A DNA stretch of 50,306 nucleotides from Paractinoplanes polyasparticus. GTDB lineage: Bacteria; Actinomycetota; Actinomycetes; Mycobacteriales; Micromonosporaceae. Both the position numbers and the translations under genes were made by a program. Within the stretch, counting starts at the first letter, position 1; each line of letters starts with the position of its first letter. Positions 1-14,700 of the stretch are shown in pieces. Below the pieces are notes generated by a model that was not told where the DNA came from, did not search any database, and saw nothing but the letters and a program-made list of their open reading frames with translations. The DNA is taken from the NCBI RefSeq assembly GCF_019710575.1, contig NZ_JAHWFK010000068.1:1-50306 (forward strand), written 5' to 3'.

Positions 1-4778
<4,778 letters not shown>

Positions 4779-5043
4779 CAGTGCGTCTCCTCATGCATCC
4801 GACCGCTCCGGGCCGATAGCGATCCGAATTCCGCGTCTTCACCGGCGCTGTCGCAGCCGTCATTGCTCGCCGATTACCGGCGTACCGAAAAGGGTTTGGA
4901 TCCGAGCGAAATCAACCAGGAGCCCCGGGACCGGTCACCGAGATTCCAGCCGATCCGGCGTTACCGGACAAGGCCGGAGGTCGAACAGGGCGTGACCTGC
5001 CGTCCAACCGGCTCGGAGGCACGGTTGAACAGTCCCGCGGAGG

Positions 5044-6186
5044 TCACCAGGACACGTGCAGGTGCGCCGGCCCGCGGGTGAGCAGACCGTCCTTCCACTG
5101 CACGGCCGGGGCGCCGCCGGCCAGGCGTAGCCCCGGGAAGCGGCGCAGCAGGCGTTCCACCGCGATCCGCACCTGCAGCTGGGCCAGCGGGGCGCCGGGA
5201 CAGCGGTGCGGGCCGTGGCCAAAGGTGAGATGCGGGGCGGGGCGCCGGTCCGGCCCCGCGGGGAACACCCGCCCGTCCCGGTTGGCGTCGAACAGGGAGA
5301 CCAGCACGCCCTCGCCGGCCCGCACGGTGACGTCGCCCAGCTCGACCGTCTCCACGGCGACCCGCGGGAAGCTCAGCGGGGTGGACGGGTTGAGCCGCAG
5401 CAGCTCCTCGACCGCGGCCGCCGGGCGTTCGAGGAAGCCGTCGCGGCGGGCCGGCTCGGCCAGCAGCGACAGCACGGCCAGCCCGATCTGGCCGATCGTG
5501 GTCTCGTATCCGGCCATCAACAGGCTCAGGCCCATGGTCACCAGTTCGGTCAGCGACAGCTCGCCACCGTCGTGGCGTTCGATCAGCGCGGTGAGTAGGT
5601 CGGCGCCGGGCTCCCGGCGCTTGCGCTCGACCAGGCCGGCCATGTAGCGGGCCAGTTCGACGCGGTGGCGGACCTTCTGCTGCGGGGTGCTGGCGGAGAC
5701 GTCGAACAGCACGCCGACCCAGGTGCCGAACCGGAGGCTGTCCGCGTGCGGCACGCCCATCAGCGTGCACAGCACCGCCAGCGGCAGTGGCACGGCCAGC
5801 CGGTCCATCACGTCGGCGCCGGGGCCGGCCGCCTCGAGGTCGTCCAGGTGCCGGTCGACGAGCCGCTCGATGCCGGGCGCCATGGCCGCGACCCGGCCGG
5901 ACGTGAAGGTGCCGGTGATGATCCGCCGCAGCCGGGCGTGCTCCGAGCCGTCCATGCTCATCATCGAGGCGGGCACGGGCTGCGCGTCGTTGAACCGGGG
6001 CGCGTGCGGGGCGACCGCCTCGGCCCGGCTGAACCGGGCGTCGGTCAGCACGAGACGGGCGAGCGCGTAGTCGCGGACGAGCCACATCCGGTCGCCCATC
6101 GGCGTCACGATCGGCACGGTCGCGCCGCCGTCCCGCCCCAGGTGGTCCGGAAGCGGACCGATGTCGTCGAGGCCGAGCTGAGTCAT
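5044..6186 (-). CDS. Cytochrome P450
   Basis: A 380-residue soluble bacterial P450, the usual length for the CYP105/107-like group. The I-helix oxygen-activation motif AGYETT is near residue 225. An ExxR-type EELLR follows, and the heme-binding FGHGPHRCPG places the axial Cys near residue 329. The start at ATG 6186 is supported by GAGGGAA a few bases upstream. It lies 79 bp downstream of the MbtH-like gene and 265 bp upstream of the second NRPS, all on the minus strand, so it is very likely a tailoring enzyme of the peptide. Possible roles, not decided by the sequence, are beta-hydroxylation of a carrier-bound aromatic or Asp residue, or oxidation of the acyl chain. Electron-transfer partners are not encoded in this window. 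Confidence 0.95.
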   Translation of the reverse strand: MTQLGLDDIGPLPDHLGRDGGATVPIVTPMGDRMWLVRDYALARLVLTDARFSRAEAVAPHAPRFNDAQPVPASMMSMDGSEHARLRRIITGTFTSGRVAAMAPGIERLVDRHLDDLEAAGPGADVMDRLAVPLPLAVLCTLMGVPHADSLRFGTWVGVLFDVSASTPQQKVRHRVELARYMAGLVERKRREPGADLLTALIERHDGGELSLTELVTMGLSLLMAGYETTIGQIGLAVLSLLAEPARRDGFLERPAAAVEELLRLNPSTPLSFPRVAVETVELGDVTVRAGEGVLVSLFDANRDGRVFPAGPDRRPAPHLTFGHGPHRCPGAPLAQLQVRIAVERLLRRFPGLRLAGGAPAVQWKDGLLTRGPAHLHVSW

Positions 6187-6265
6187 CGGCTTCCCTCTCC
6201 GGTGGGCCGAACGAACTGCCCCCGGGCGCGGTGCGCGGCGGGGGCAGACGTACGGGTCGGTGGGC

Positions 6266-6478
6266 CTACTGTGCCTTCATCGCCTCGACGAGGCTCTTGG
6301 GCCGCAGGTCGGTCCACGACTTCTCGATGTATTCGAGGCAGTCGTCGCGCGACGCCTCTCCGAATACCGACGTCCAGCCCTCCGGAACGTCGATGAAGAC
6401 GGGCCACAGCGAATGCTGTCCCTCGTCGTTGACCAGAACCAGATAGCTCGCATCGGGATCTTCGAACGGGTTCGGCAC
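6266..6478 (-). CDS. MbtH-like protein (NRPS adenylation-domain partner)
   Basis: A protein of about 70 residues with the MbtH family pattern: NPFEDPDASYLVLVNDEGQ near the start, SLWP, VPEGW, and a C-terminal W-DLRP block. Such proteins bind and stabilise adenylation domains of actinomycete NRPSs. The frame is open further up to a TTG at 6502, but that start has no Shine-Dalgarno. The GTG at 6478 has AAGGA about 8 nt upstream and gives the family-typical N-terminus (MPNPFED), so I chose it. It is the first gene after the strong palindromic terminator and probably the first of its own transcript together with the P450 and the second NRPS. Confidence 0.95.
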   Translation of the reverse strand: MPNPFEDPDASYLVLVNDEGQHSLWPVFIDVPEGWTSVFGEASRDDCLEYIEKSWTDLRPKSLVEAMKAQ

Positions 6479-6540
6479 CGGACCATCCTTATCTATCGGC
6501 AATAAGGGAGACCCAGGAATGCAATGACTGGGCTGGACTC

Positions 6541-6569
6541 ACTATGACCGGCGCCGGGCCCATCGACAA
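6541..6569 (-). promoter_or_regulatory. Candidate promoter for the MbtH-P450-NRPS unit
   Basis: On the minus strand TTGTCG (6569-6564) and CATAGT (6546-6541) are separated by 17 bp. Each matches 4 of 6 consensus positions of a housekeeping-sigma promoter. It sits between the 6603-6650 terminator and the MbtH start, where a promoter is needed. Assigned by eye only. Confidence 0.35.
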
Positions 6570-6602
6570 AGCAGTGTCCAGGTACAACCGTGCGTGCGAA
6601 TG

Positions 6603-6650
6603 GAACAGAAACAGGGACCGTCCCAGCTGGGACGGTCCCTGTTTCTGTTC
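6603..6650 (-). terminator. Perfect 48-nt palindrome, terminator-like hairpin
   Basis: Two exactly complementary 22-nt arms (6603-6624 and 6629-6650) flank AGCT, so the whole 48-nt element is a perfect palindrome. It begins 7 bp after the stop codon of the acyl carrier protein gene (minus strand). There is no clean U-tract, which is usual for actinomycete stem-loop terminators. It separates the acyl carrier gene from the MbtH-like gene. Confidence 0.8.
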
Positions 6651-6656
6651 GATTCG

Positions 6657-6923
6657 TCAGACTCCGGACGTGCGGCCGGCCAGGTGGGCGGTGAACTCCG
6701 TCGCGGTGGGGTGATCCCAGAGGGCGTTGGGATCGACGTCGAACCCGACCCGTTTTTCCACGGCGACGAGGACGGCGGCCGCGGTCAGCGAGTCCAGGCC
6801 GTAATTGACCATCGGCTCGTCCGGGTCGATCCGGCCGCCCGGCACCCGCAGTTCCACGGCGAGATGGGCGCACAGCCACTGGCAGAGCTCGGTGCGAGCG
6901 ATGTCGGTGAGGGGTGTGGACAT
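6657..6923 (-). CDS. Stand-alone acyl carrier protein (lipoinitiation)
   Basis: A free-standing carrier protein of 88 residues with the phosphopantetheine attachment motif YGLDSLTAA. It follows the fatty acyl-AMP ligase gene on the same strand. The expected role is to receive the fatty acid from that ligase and present it to the first condensation domain, as DptF or LipD do in daptomycin and friulimicin pathways. The frame is open to an ATG at 6947 that overlaps the ligase stop as ATGA. The internal ATG at 6923 has AAGGAG five nt upstream and is preferred. The strong terminator lies immediately downstream. Confidence 0.93.
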   Translation of the reverse strand: MSTPLTDIARTELCQWLCAHLAVELRVPGGRIDPDEPMVNYGLDSLTAAAVLVAVEKRVGFDVDPNALWDHPTATEFTAHLAGRTSGV

Positions 6924-6943
6924 GGGCACTCCTTGGGCGGCGG

Positions 6944-8701
6944 TCATGCCATCGACGGTGAACGGTCGTCGGCCGGCGGATCCTGGAAGATGGGGCTCAA
7001 CCGGCCGGTGCGGAACAGCTCGGACATGGCGGCCCGTTGCACCTTGCCGCTCGTCGTGCGCCGGACCGTCCCGGGGCGCAGCAGCGCGACCACGGCCACC
7101 CGGACGCCGAATTCCCGCGTGACGGTCAGCCGCAGCTCACCGGCGAGCGACGACCACCTCTCCGGCGGCAGCTTGCCGATCTCGTGGGTCACCACGACGG
7201 CCTGGGTGGCGACCCCGTCGGCCTCGCCCGGAACGGCGAAGACGGCGCCGACCCGGCCCAGCTCGGGGTGGTGGATCCGCAACTCCTGCTCCATGTCGTG
7301 CGGGTAGAGGTTACGGCCGTGCACGATGAGCATGTCCTTGAGCCGGCCCTGCACGTACAGCTCGCCCTCGTACATCGCGCCGAGGTCGCCGGTGCGCAGG
7401 AACCCGCCCTCCCCGCCGGCGGTTGTGGCGTCGAACAGGTGAGCCTGATCGTCCCGGCGCCAGTACCCGTCGCAGACGACCGGGCCGCGCAGCCAGATCT
7501 CGCCGAGCCGTCCGTCCTCGACGGGCTCCCGGCTCGCCGGGTCGACCACCCGGATCTCGCAGGCCCGGGTGGGCGGCCCGCAGCTGACCACGTCGCGGGT
7601 CTCGCCCGGCCCGCCCTCGGCGAACCGGCCCTCGGCGAGCTGCCCGATGTTGATCCGGCGGACGACTGCCGACCGGCCGGACGTTCCGCTGACGTACGCG
7701 GTGGCTTCGGCCAGCCCGTAGGCGGGGGCGAAGGACTCGGCCCGGAAGCCGGCCGGGGCGAACTTGGCGGCGAACCGGTCGAGCACCGTCCGGTCCACCG
7801 GTTCCGAGGCGTTGCCCGCGATGCGCCAGCCCGACAGGTCGAGGCTCGCGACCTCCTCGTCGGAGATCCGGTTGACACACAGGTCGTAGGCGAAGCTGGG
7901 GGCGAACGCGACGTTGATCCCGTGCGCGTCCATGGCTCGCAGCCATCGCACCGGGCTACGGATGAAGGCGGACGGCGTCATCATCACCGTCGTCCCGCCG
8001 CGCAGGATTGCGGCCAGCAGCATCGTGACCAGTCCCATGTCGTGGTAGAGCGGAAGCCACCCGCCGACCCGCAGGGAAGCGGTCCAGCCGACGTCGGCGG
8101 TGAGCGCGTCCAGGTTGTGCAGCATGTTGCCGTGCCGCACCACGACACCCTTGGGGTCGCCGGTGGAGCCGGATGTGTACTGCAGCAACGCGATCGTGTC
8201 GCGGGTCAGCGGAACCGGCCGCCAGGCCTGCGGGTCGCCGAACCCCGGGGTGCCGTTCGCCGCGACGAGGACCCCGTCGAGGCCTGTCTCCTCCGCCCAC
8301 TTGAGCACCTCGGGCAGGTCGGCGGCGTCGGTGAGCACGGCGGCGGCGTCGGCGCTGCCGGCCACCGTCGCGATGCGGCTGCGCTGGTGCCGCTGCCGGC
8401 CGGGTTGCGGGGCGGGCACGGCGATCATCCCGGCGTACAGGCAGCCGAAGTAGGCCGCGACCCACTCGATGCCGTTGGGGTGCAGCAGCAGCACGCGGGA
8501 CCCCTCCGGCAGGCGTTCCTGCAACCAGGCCGCGCACGCGCGGGCCTGCCGGTCGAGCTCCTCGAAGGTGCAGCGGACCGCTCCGCCGTACACGTCGTCG
8601 GGATCGGCGAGAAAGACGAGCGCCTCGGCTCCGGGGCGGGTCGCGGCGTGCTGGCGCATCAGGGTGACCAGGTCCGGAGCATCCTCCAGGTCATAAAGCA
8701 T
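6944..8701 (-). CDS. Fatty acyl-AMP ligase (FAAL)
   Basis: A 585-residue member of the ANL superfamily. It has the P-loop YTSGSTGDPKGVVV, the FAAL-typical LPLYHDMGL block, YGLAEATAYVSG, TGDLG and a C-terminal TSGKVQR. The HDMG and AEAT blocks distinguish it from amino acid adenylation domains. It should activate a fatty acid as the acyl-adenylate and pass it to the acyl carrier protein encoded directly downstream. Start ATG 8701 has GGAGGA upstream and lies 28 bp after the NRPS stop. The operon order NRPS-FAAL-ACP strongly supports a lipopeptide product. The chain length cannot be read from the sequence. Confidence 0.95.
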   Translation of the reverse strand: MLYDLEDAPDLVTLMRQHAATRPGAEALVFLADPDDVYGGAVRCTFEELDRQARACAAWLQERLPEGSRVLLLHPNGIEWVAAYFGCLYAGMIAVPAPQPGRQRHQRSRIATVAGSADAAAVLTDAADLPEVLKWAEETGLDGVLVAANGTPGFGDPQAWRPVPLTRDTIALLQYTSGSTGDPKGVVVRHGNMLHNLDALTADVGWTASLRVGGWLPLYHDMGLVTMLLAAILRGGTTVMMTPSAFIRSPVRWLRAMDAHGINVAFAPSFAYDLCVNRISDEEVASLDLSGWRIAGNASEPVDRTVLDRFAAKFAPAGFRAESFAPAYGLAEATAYVSGTSGRSAVVRRINIGQLAEGRFAEGGPGETRDVVSCGPPTRACEIRVVDPASREPVEDGRLGEIWLRGPVVCDGYWRRDDQAHLFDATTAGGEGGFLRTGDLGAMYEGELYVQGRLKDMLIVHGRNLYPHDMEQELRIHHPELGRVGAVFAVPGEADGVATQAVVVTHEIGKLPPERWSSLAGELRLTVTREFGVRVAVVALLRPGTVRRTTSGKVQRAAMSELFRTGRLSPIFQDPPADDRSPSMA

Positions 8702-8729
8702 GCGATTCCTCCGTAGCGGATCGGTCGGG

Positions 8730-11700
8730 TCAGGATCGGGGCATCGGGCGCAGCGCCGGCCGGCTCGGCTTCTCGGTGCGGGGCCGTTCGGCCAGCGAGG
8801 CCGCCAGCCCCTCGGGGGTGGGCACCTCGAACAGCGTCCGGATCTCGATCTCGGCGCCCAGCACCGTGCGGATCCGGGAGACCAGGCGGGCCGCGAGCAG
8901 CGAATGGCCGCCCAGGTCGAAGAAGCTGTCCTCGACACCGACCGTCTCCAGCCCGAGCACCTCGGCGAACGCCGCGCACAGCAGCTCCTCCGGCACGGTG
9001 GCCGGGGCCCGGCCGGTGCCGCCGGTCTGCTCCGGCGCGGGCAGGGCCTTGCGGTCGAGCTTGCCGTTCGGGGTGAGCGGCAGTTCCGGCAGCACGACGA
9101 AGGCCGACGGCACCATGTAGTCCGGCAGGCGGGCCGCCGCCGGCTTGCGCAGCTCCTCGGCCGTGACGTCGTCACCGACCACGTACGCGACCAGGCGGTC
9201 CTCCCTGACGATCACCGCGGCCTGCCGCACGCCCGGATGGGCCAGCAGCACCTGCTCGATCTCGCCCGGCTCGACCCGGAACCCGCGCACCTTCACCTGA
9301 TCGTCGACCCGCCCGGCGAAGACGAGCCGTCCGTCCTCGGTCCACCGGGCCAGGTCGCCGGTGCGGTACATCCGCTCGCCGTCGCCGAACGGGCACGCCA
9401 CGAACCGTTCGCCGGTCAGCCCGGCCCGGCCGACGTAGCCGCGGGCCAGACCCGCTCCCGCGACGTAGAGCTCGCCGGGCACGCCCACCGGCACCGGGCT
9501 CAGGGTGTCATCGAGCACGTAGGCGCGGCAGTTCGCGATCGGCGTGCCGATCACCGGCACGTCGCCGGCCGACAAGGGCTGCGACATCGACGCGCACACC
9601 GTCACCTCGGTCGGCCCGTACGCGTTGATCAGTCGCCGCCCCGCGGCCCATCGGTCCAGCAGCGCCGGGTCGAGCGCCTCGCCGGCCGACACGATCGTGC
9701 CCACCGGCACCGCCGCCGGGTCCAGCACGGCCAGCACGGCCGGTGGCAAGGTCACATGCGTCACCCGGTGCCGGTCCAGGAGTTCCACCAGCCCGCCGCC
9801 GGGCTGCAACTGCGATCCCCCCGCGGTCACCAGCGTGGCGCCGGACAGCAACGTCATCAGCACTTCCGAGGTCGCGGCGTCGAAGCCGATCGACGCGAAC
9901 TGCAGCACCCGCGACTCCGGGCGCACCCCGAACCGTTCGATCTGCGCCGCCGCCAGATTCACCGCGCCCGCGTGGGTCAGCGCGACGCCCTTCGGCGTAC
10001 CGGTCGACCCCGACGTGTAGATCACGTAGGCCAGGCCCTCCGGGTCGAGCCGCGTCGACGGTGCGGTCTCCGGCTGCGCGGCCACCGCCGGATCGTCGAC
10101 CGCGACCATCGGCACCCGGCCCACCGGCAGATCGTCGAGCACGTCGGCCCCGCCGAGCACCACGGCCGCGCGGCTGTCGGCCAGCATGAACGCGATCCGC
10201 TCGACCGGGTAGGCCGGATCGATCGGCAGGTACGCCGCGCCGGCCTTGAGCACGCCCAGCAGCGCAGCCACGAAGTCCGGGCCGCGGTCCATGACCACCG
10301 CGACGACCGACTCGGCGCCGACGCCGTGCCCGCGCAGCAGCCACGCCAGCCGGTTGGCCCGGGCGTCCAGTTGCGCGTACGTCAGCTCGACACCGTCGGC
10401 CCGCACCGCAACAGCCCCAGGCGGCGCCGCCGCGAACCGGTCCAGGATCGTGCTCGGGGGAACCGGCGACGCGGTGTCGTTCCACGTGTCGAGGATCGCC
10501 GTCCGCTCGGCCGGATCGAGCAGGTCGATCGACCGCAGCCGCACCTGCGGCTCCGCCGTCACGATGTCGAGCACCCGCACCAGTCCCCGCGTGAACCGCT
10601 CCACCGTCGAGCGGTCGAACAGATCGGCTGAACCGGTCAGGAAGCCGCGCAGCCCGGCCGGGCGGCCCTGCCCGTCGAAGACCTCGCCGACCATCAGGTC
10701 GACGTCGGTGCGCACCACGGCCGTGCCGTCGCCGGCCACCGTGCCGTCGCCGGACCGCACGCCGGGCAGGTCCAGCGCCGCCTGCTCGACGTTGTGCAGG
10801 GTCAGCACGACCTGGCAGAGCGGATGCCGGGCCAGCGACCGCACCGGCGCCAGCTCCTCGACCAGCCGCTCGAACGGCACGTCCTGGTTGCTCAGCGCGC
10901 CCAGCGCCCGCTCCCGCACCTGGCCGAGGACCCGGCGGAACTCGGGGTCCCCCGACAGATCCGTGCGGATGACCAGGGTGTTGACGAAGAAGCCGACCAC
11001 GTCGTTGAGCGCCTCATCGGTGCGCCCGGCGTTGCCCGAGCCGATTGGGATGTCGGTGCCCGCGCCCAGCCGGGACAGCAGCACCGCCACCGCGGCCTGC
11101 AACGCCATGAAGACGGTCACCCCCTCGGCCCGGGCCAGCCGCACCAGCCGCTGATGCAGCTCGGCCGGCACGTCCAACGGCACGCTGTGCCCGCGGTGCG
11201 AGGCGACCGCCGGGCGCGGCCGGTCCAGCGGGAGGCTCAGCTCCTCCGGCACGCCCGCCAGCACCTCGCGCCAGTAGCCGATCTGCCGCGACAGGCGGCT
11301 CTCCGGGTCGTCCTCGGCGCCCAGCAGCTCCCGCTGCCACAACGCGTAGTCGGCGTACTGCACCGGCAGCGGCGCGAAAGACGGCGCCTCGCCGCGCAGC
11401 CGGGCCGCGTACGCCGCCGACAGGTCGCGGCCCAGCGCGGCGTGCGACCAGCCGTCGCTGGCGATGTGGTGCAGCACGAGGTGCAGGACGCACTCGTCGG
11501 GGCCGGTGCGGAACAGCGACGCCCGGATCGGCGGCTCGCCGGCCAGGTCGAAGACGTGCCCGGAGGCCTCGGCGACCGCGGCGGCCAGATCGCCGGCCTC
11601 CACATCGGTCAGCCGCATGCGCCAGTCGAGCTCGCCGGGATCGAGAATTCGTTGGTACGGCTCGCCGTCGACCGTCGGGAAGACGGTGCGCAGCGACTCG

Positions 11701-14700
11701 TGCCGCTCCACCAGATCACGCAGCGCGGCGCCCAGAGCGTCCACGTTCAGGGCGCCCGACAGGTTCACCACGATCGACCCGTTGTAGGTGGCGCTGCGCC
11801 CCTCCACCTGGCCCAGGAACCACAACCGGCGCTGCCCGAACGACAGCGGCACCCGCTGCGGGCGCACGCCCGCGCGCAGCACCGGCCGGGCGGTCCCCTC
11901 GGCGCCGAGCCGGCCGGCCAGCGCGGCCGGGGTGGGATTGTCGAAGAGCAGCCGGATGTCGAGGTCCGCGCCGAGCGTGGCGCGGATGCGGGAGACCAGC
12001 CGGACGGCCAGCAGCGAATGCCCACCGAGGTCGAAGAAGTCGTCGTCCACGCCGGCCGAGTCCAGCCCCAGCACGTCGGCGAACGCGTCGCAGAGCAACT
12101 GTTCCCCGGCGGTGGCCGCGGCCCGCCCGGTTCCGGCGCCGGCGACGAGATCCGGGGCCGGCAGCGCCCGGCGGTCCAGCTTCCCGTTCGCGGTCAGCGG
12201 CAGGCCCGGGAGCGTGACGACGACGGCGGGCACCATGTAGTCGGGCAGCCGCTCGGCGGCGTATCCCTTCAGCGGAGCCGACAGGTCGGTGCCGCCCTCC
12301 CCCGGTACGACGTACGCGATCAGGCGACCGTCCCGCACGACCACCGCGGCCCGATCGACCAGCGGATGCGAGAGCAGCACGGCCTCGATCTCGCCGGGCT
12401 CGACTCGGAAACCACGCACCTTGACCTGGTCGTCGGCGCGCCCGGCGAACACCAGTCGACCGTCGGCGGTCCAGCGGGCCAGGTCGCCGGTGCGGTACAT
12501 GCGCTCCCCGGCGCCGTACGGGCAGGCCACGAACCGCCGGGCGGTCAGCGACGGCTGGTTGACGTAGCCCCGCGCGACCTGGGCACCGGCCACGTAGAGT
12601 TCGCCGACCACGCCGGCCGGAACCGGCTCCAGCGCGTCGTCCAGCACGTACAGCCGGGTGTTGGCGAGCGGGCGGCCGATCGGCACCACTCCCCCGGTCG
12701 GCGGCGACAGCTCGGTGGTGGCCACGCCGACGGTGGTCTCGGTCGGGCCGTAGTGGTTGAAGACCCGGCACCGGCCGGCCGCGAGCTCGTCGACCCAGCC
12801 GGCGTCGGCCGCCTCACCGCCGAGCACCAGCGAGTGCGCCGGGCGCAGCCGGTCGACGCCGGCCGTCGAGAGCGCCATCGCGTGCGACGGCACCACCTTC
12901 ACCGCGTCGATGCGCTCACGTTCCAGATAGGACGCGACCGCTTCGGCGTCCACCGCGGCCGCCGGGTCCAGCACGTGCAGCTGGCCGCCGGTGGCCAGGG
13001 CCGCGTACACCACGGTGTTCGCGAGGTCGGTCACCTGTGGTTGCAGCAACGCGTAACGCATGCCCGGCCGGTTCCAGCCGAGCCGCTGCGTCACCGACGC
13101 CACATAGTTGGTCAGCGAGCCGTGGGTCACGGCCACGCCCTTGGGCGTGCCGGTCGAACCCGAGGTGTAGATGACGTACGCGACCTGTCGCGGATCGAGG
13201 CGCACCTCCGGCGCAGACTCCGGATACACAGCCACCGACGGGTCGTCGAGGGCGACCAGCGGAACCCGGCCCATCGGCAGATCGTCGAGCACCTCCGACA
13301 AACCCAACAACATCGTCGCCCGGCTGTCGTTGAGAACAAAGGCGATCCGATCGACCGGCAGCTTCGCATCGATCGGCAGATAGGCCGCACCGGCCTTCCA
13401 CACACCCAGAATCGCCGTGATCATGTCGGCCCCGCGAGGCAGGCACAAACCCACCACCGACTCGACACCCACACCCTGGCCACGCAGATAGTGCGCGACC
13501 CGGTTCGCCCGGGCATCGAGTTGGGCGTACGTCAGCTCGACCCCGTCAGCCACCAGCGCGACGGCGTCCGAGTCCGCCTGCCGCTCGAACAGCTCCAGCA
13601 CCGACGCCTCGTCGACCGGAGCCGCCGTGTCGTTCCAGGCGTGCAACACCAGATCCCGCTCGTCGGCCTCCAGCACGCGCACGTCGTGCAGCCGTACGTC
13701 CGGGGTGGCGGTGACCGTCTCGAGGACCCGGACGAGCCACCCGGTGATCCGCTCGGCCGTCGGCGCGTCGAACAGGTCGGCCGACGCGGTGACGACACCG
13801 CGCAGCCCGGCGGGCCGTCCCTGGTCGTCGAACACCTCACCGACGAGCACGTCCAGGTCGAACTTCGCCGTCGGCCGGCCCGGATAGAGCGACCGCACCC
13901 GCACACCGGGCAGCTCGATCCCCTCCCCGGTATCGTTCGCGGACACCGGGTTGAGGATGGTCAGCACGACCTGGAACAGCGGGTGCCGGGCCAGCGACCG
14001 CACCGGCGCCAGCTCCTCGACCAGCCGCTCGAACGGCACGTCCTGATGGGCCAGCGCACCCAGGCCGGCCTCCCGCACCCGTTCCAGGACAGTGCGGAAC
14101 TGCGGGTCACCGGACAGGTCCGTACGGATCACGAGGGTGTTGACGAAGCATCCGACGAGCTCGTCGAGGGCCGCGTCGGTGCGGCCGGCCACCGCCGAGC
14201 CGATCGGGACGTCCACGCCGCCGCCGAGCCGCGACAGCAGCACCGCGACCGCCGCCTGCAACGCCATGAAGACGGTGACGCCCTCGGCCCGGGCCAGCTC
14301 GGCCAGCCGCCGATGCACCTCGGAGGGCACCCGGAGCGGCACGCTGTGCCCGCGGTGCGATCCGGTCGCCGGGCGCGGCCGGTCCGCCGGCAGCCGCAAC
14401 TCCTCGGGCGCGCCGGCCAGGGCCGAACGCCAGTAGCCGAGCTGCTTCGACTGCAGGCTGCCGGGGTCGTCGCCGTCGCCCAGCAGACGCCGCTGCCAGA
14501 CCGCGTAGTCGGCGTACTGGACCGGCAGCGGGTCCCAGCCGGGCGCCTCGCCGCGCCGCCGGGCGGCGTACGCCCGGTTCAGGTCGTGGCTCAGCGGGCC
14601 CATCGACCACCCGTCGGCGGCGATGTGGTGCAGAACGAGAACCAGGACGCACTCGCCGGCGTCGGTGCGGAACAGCCATGCCCGGGCCGGCGCCTCCACC

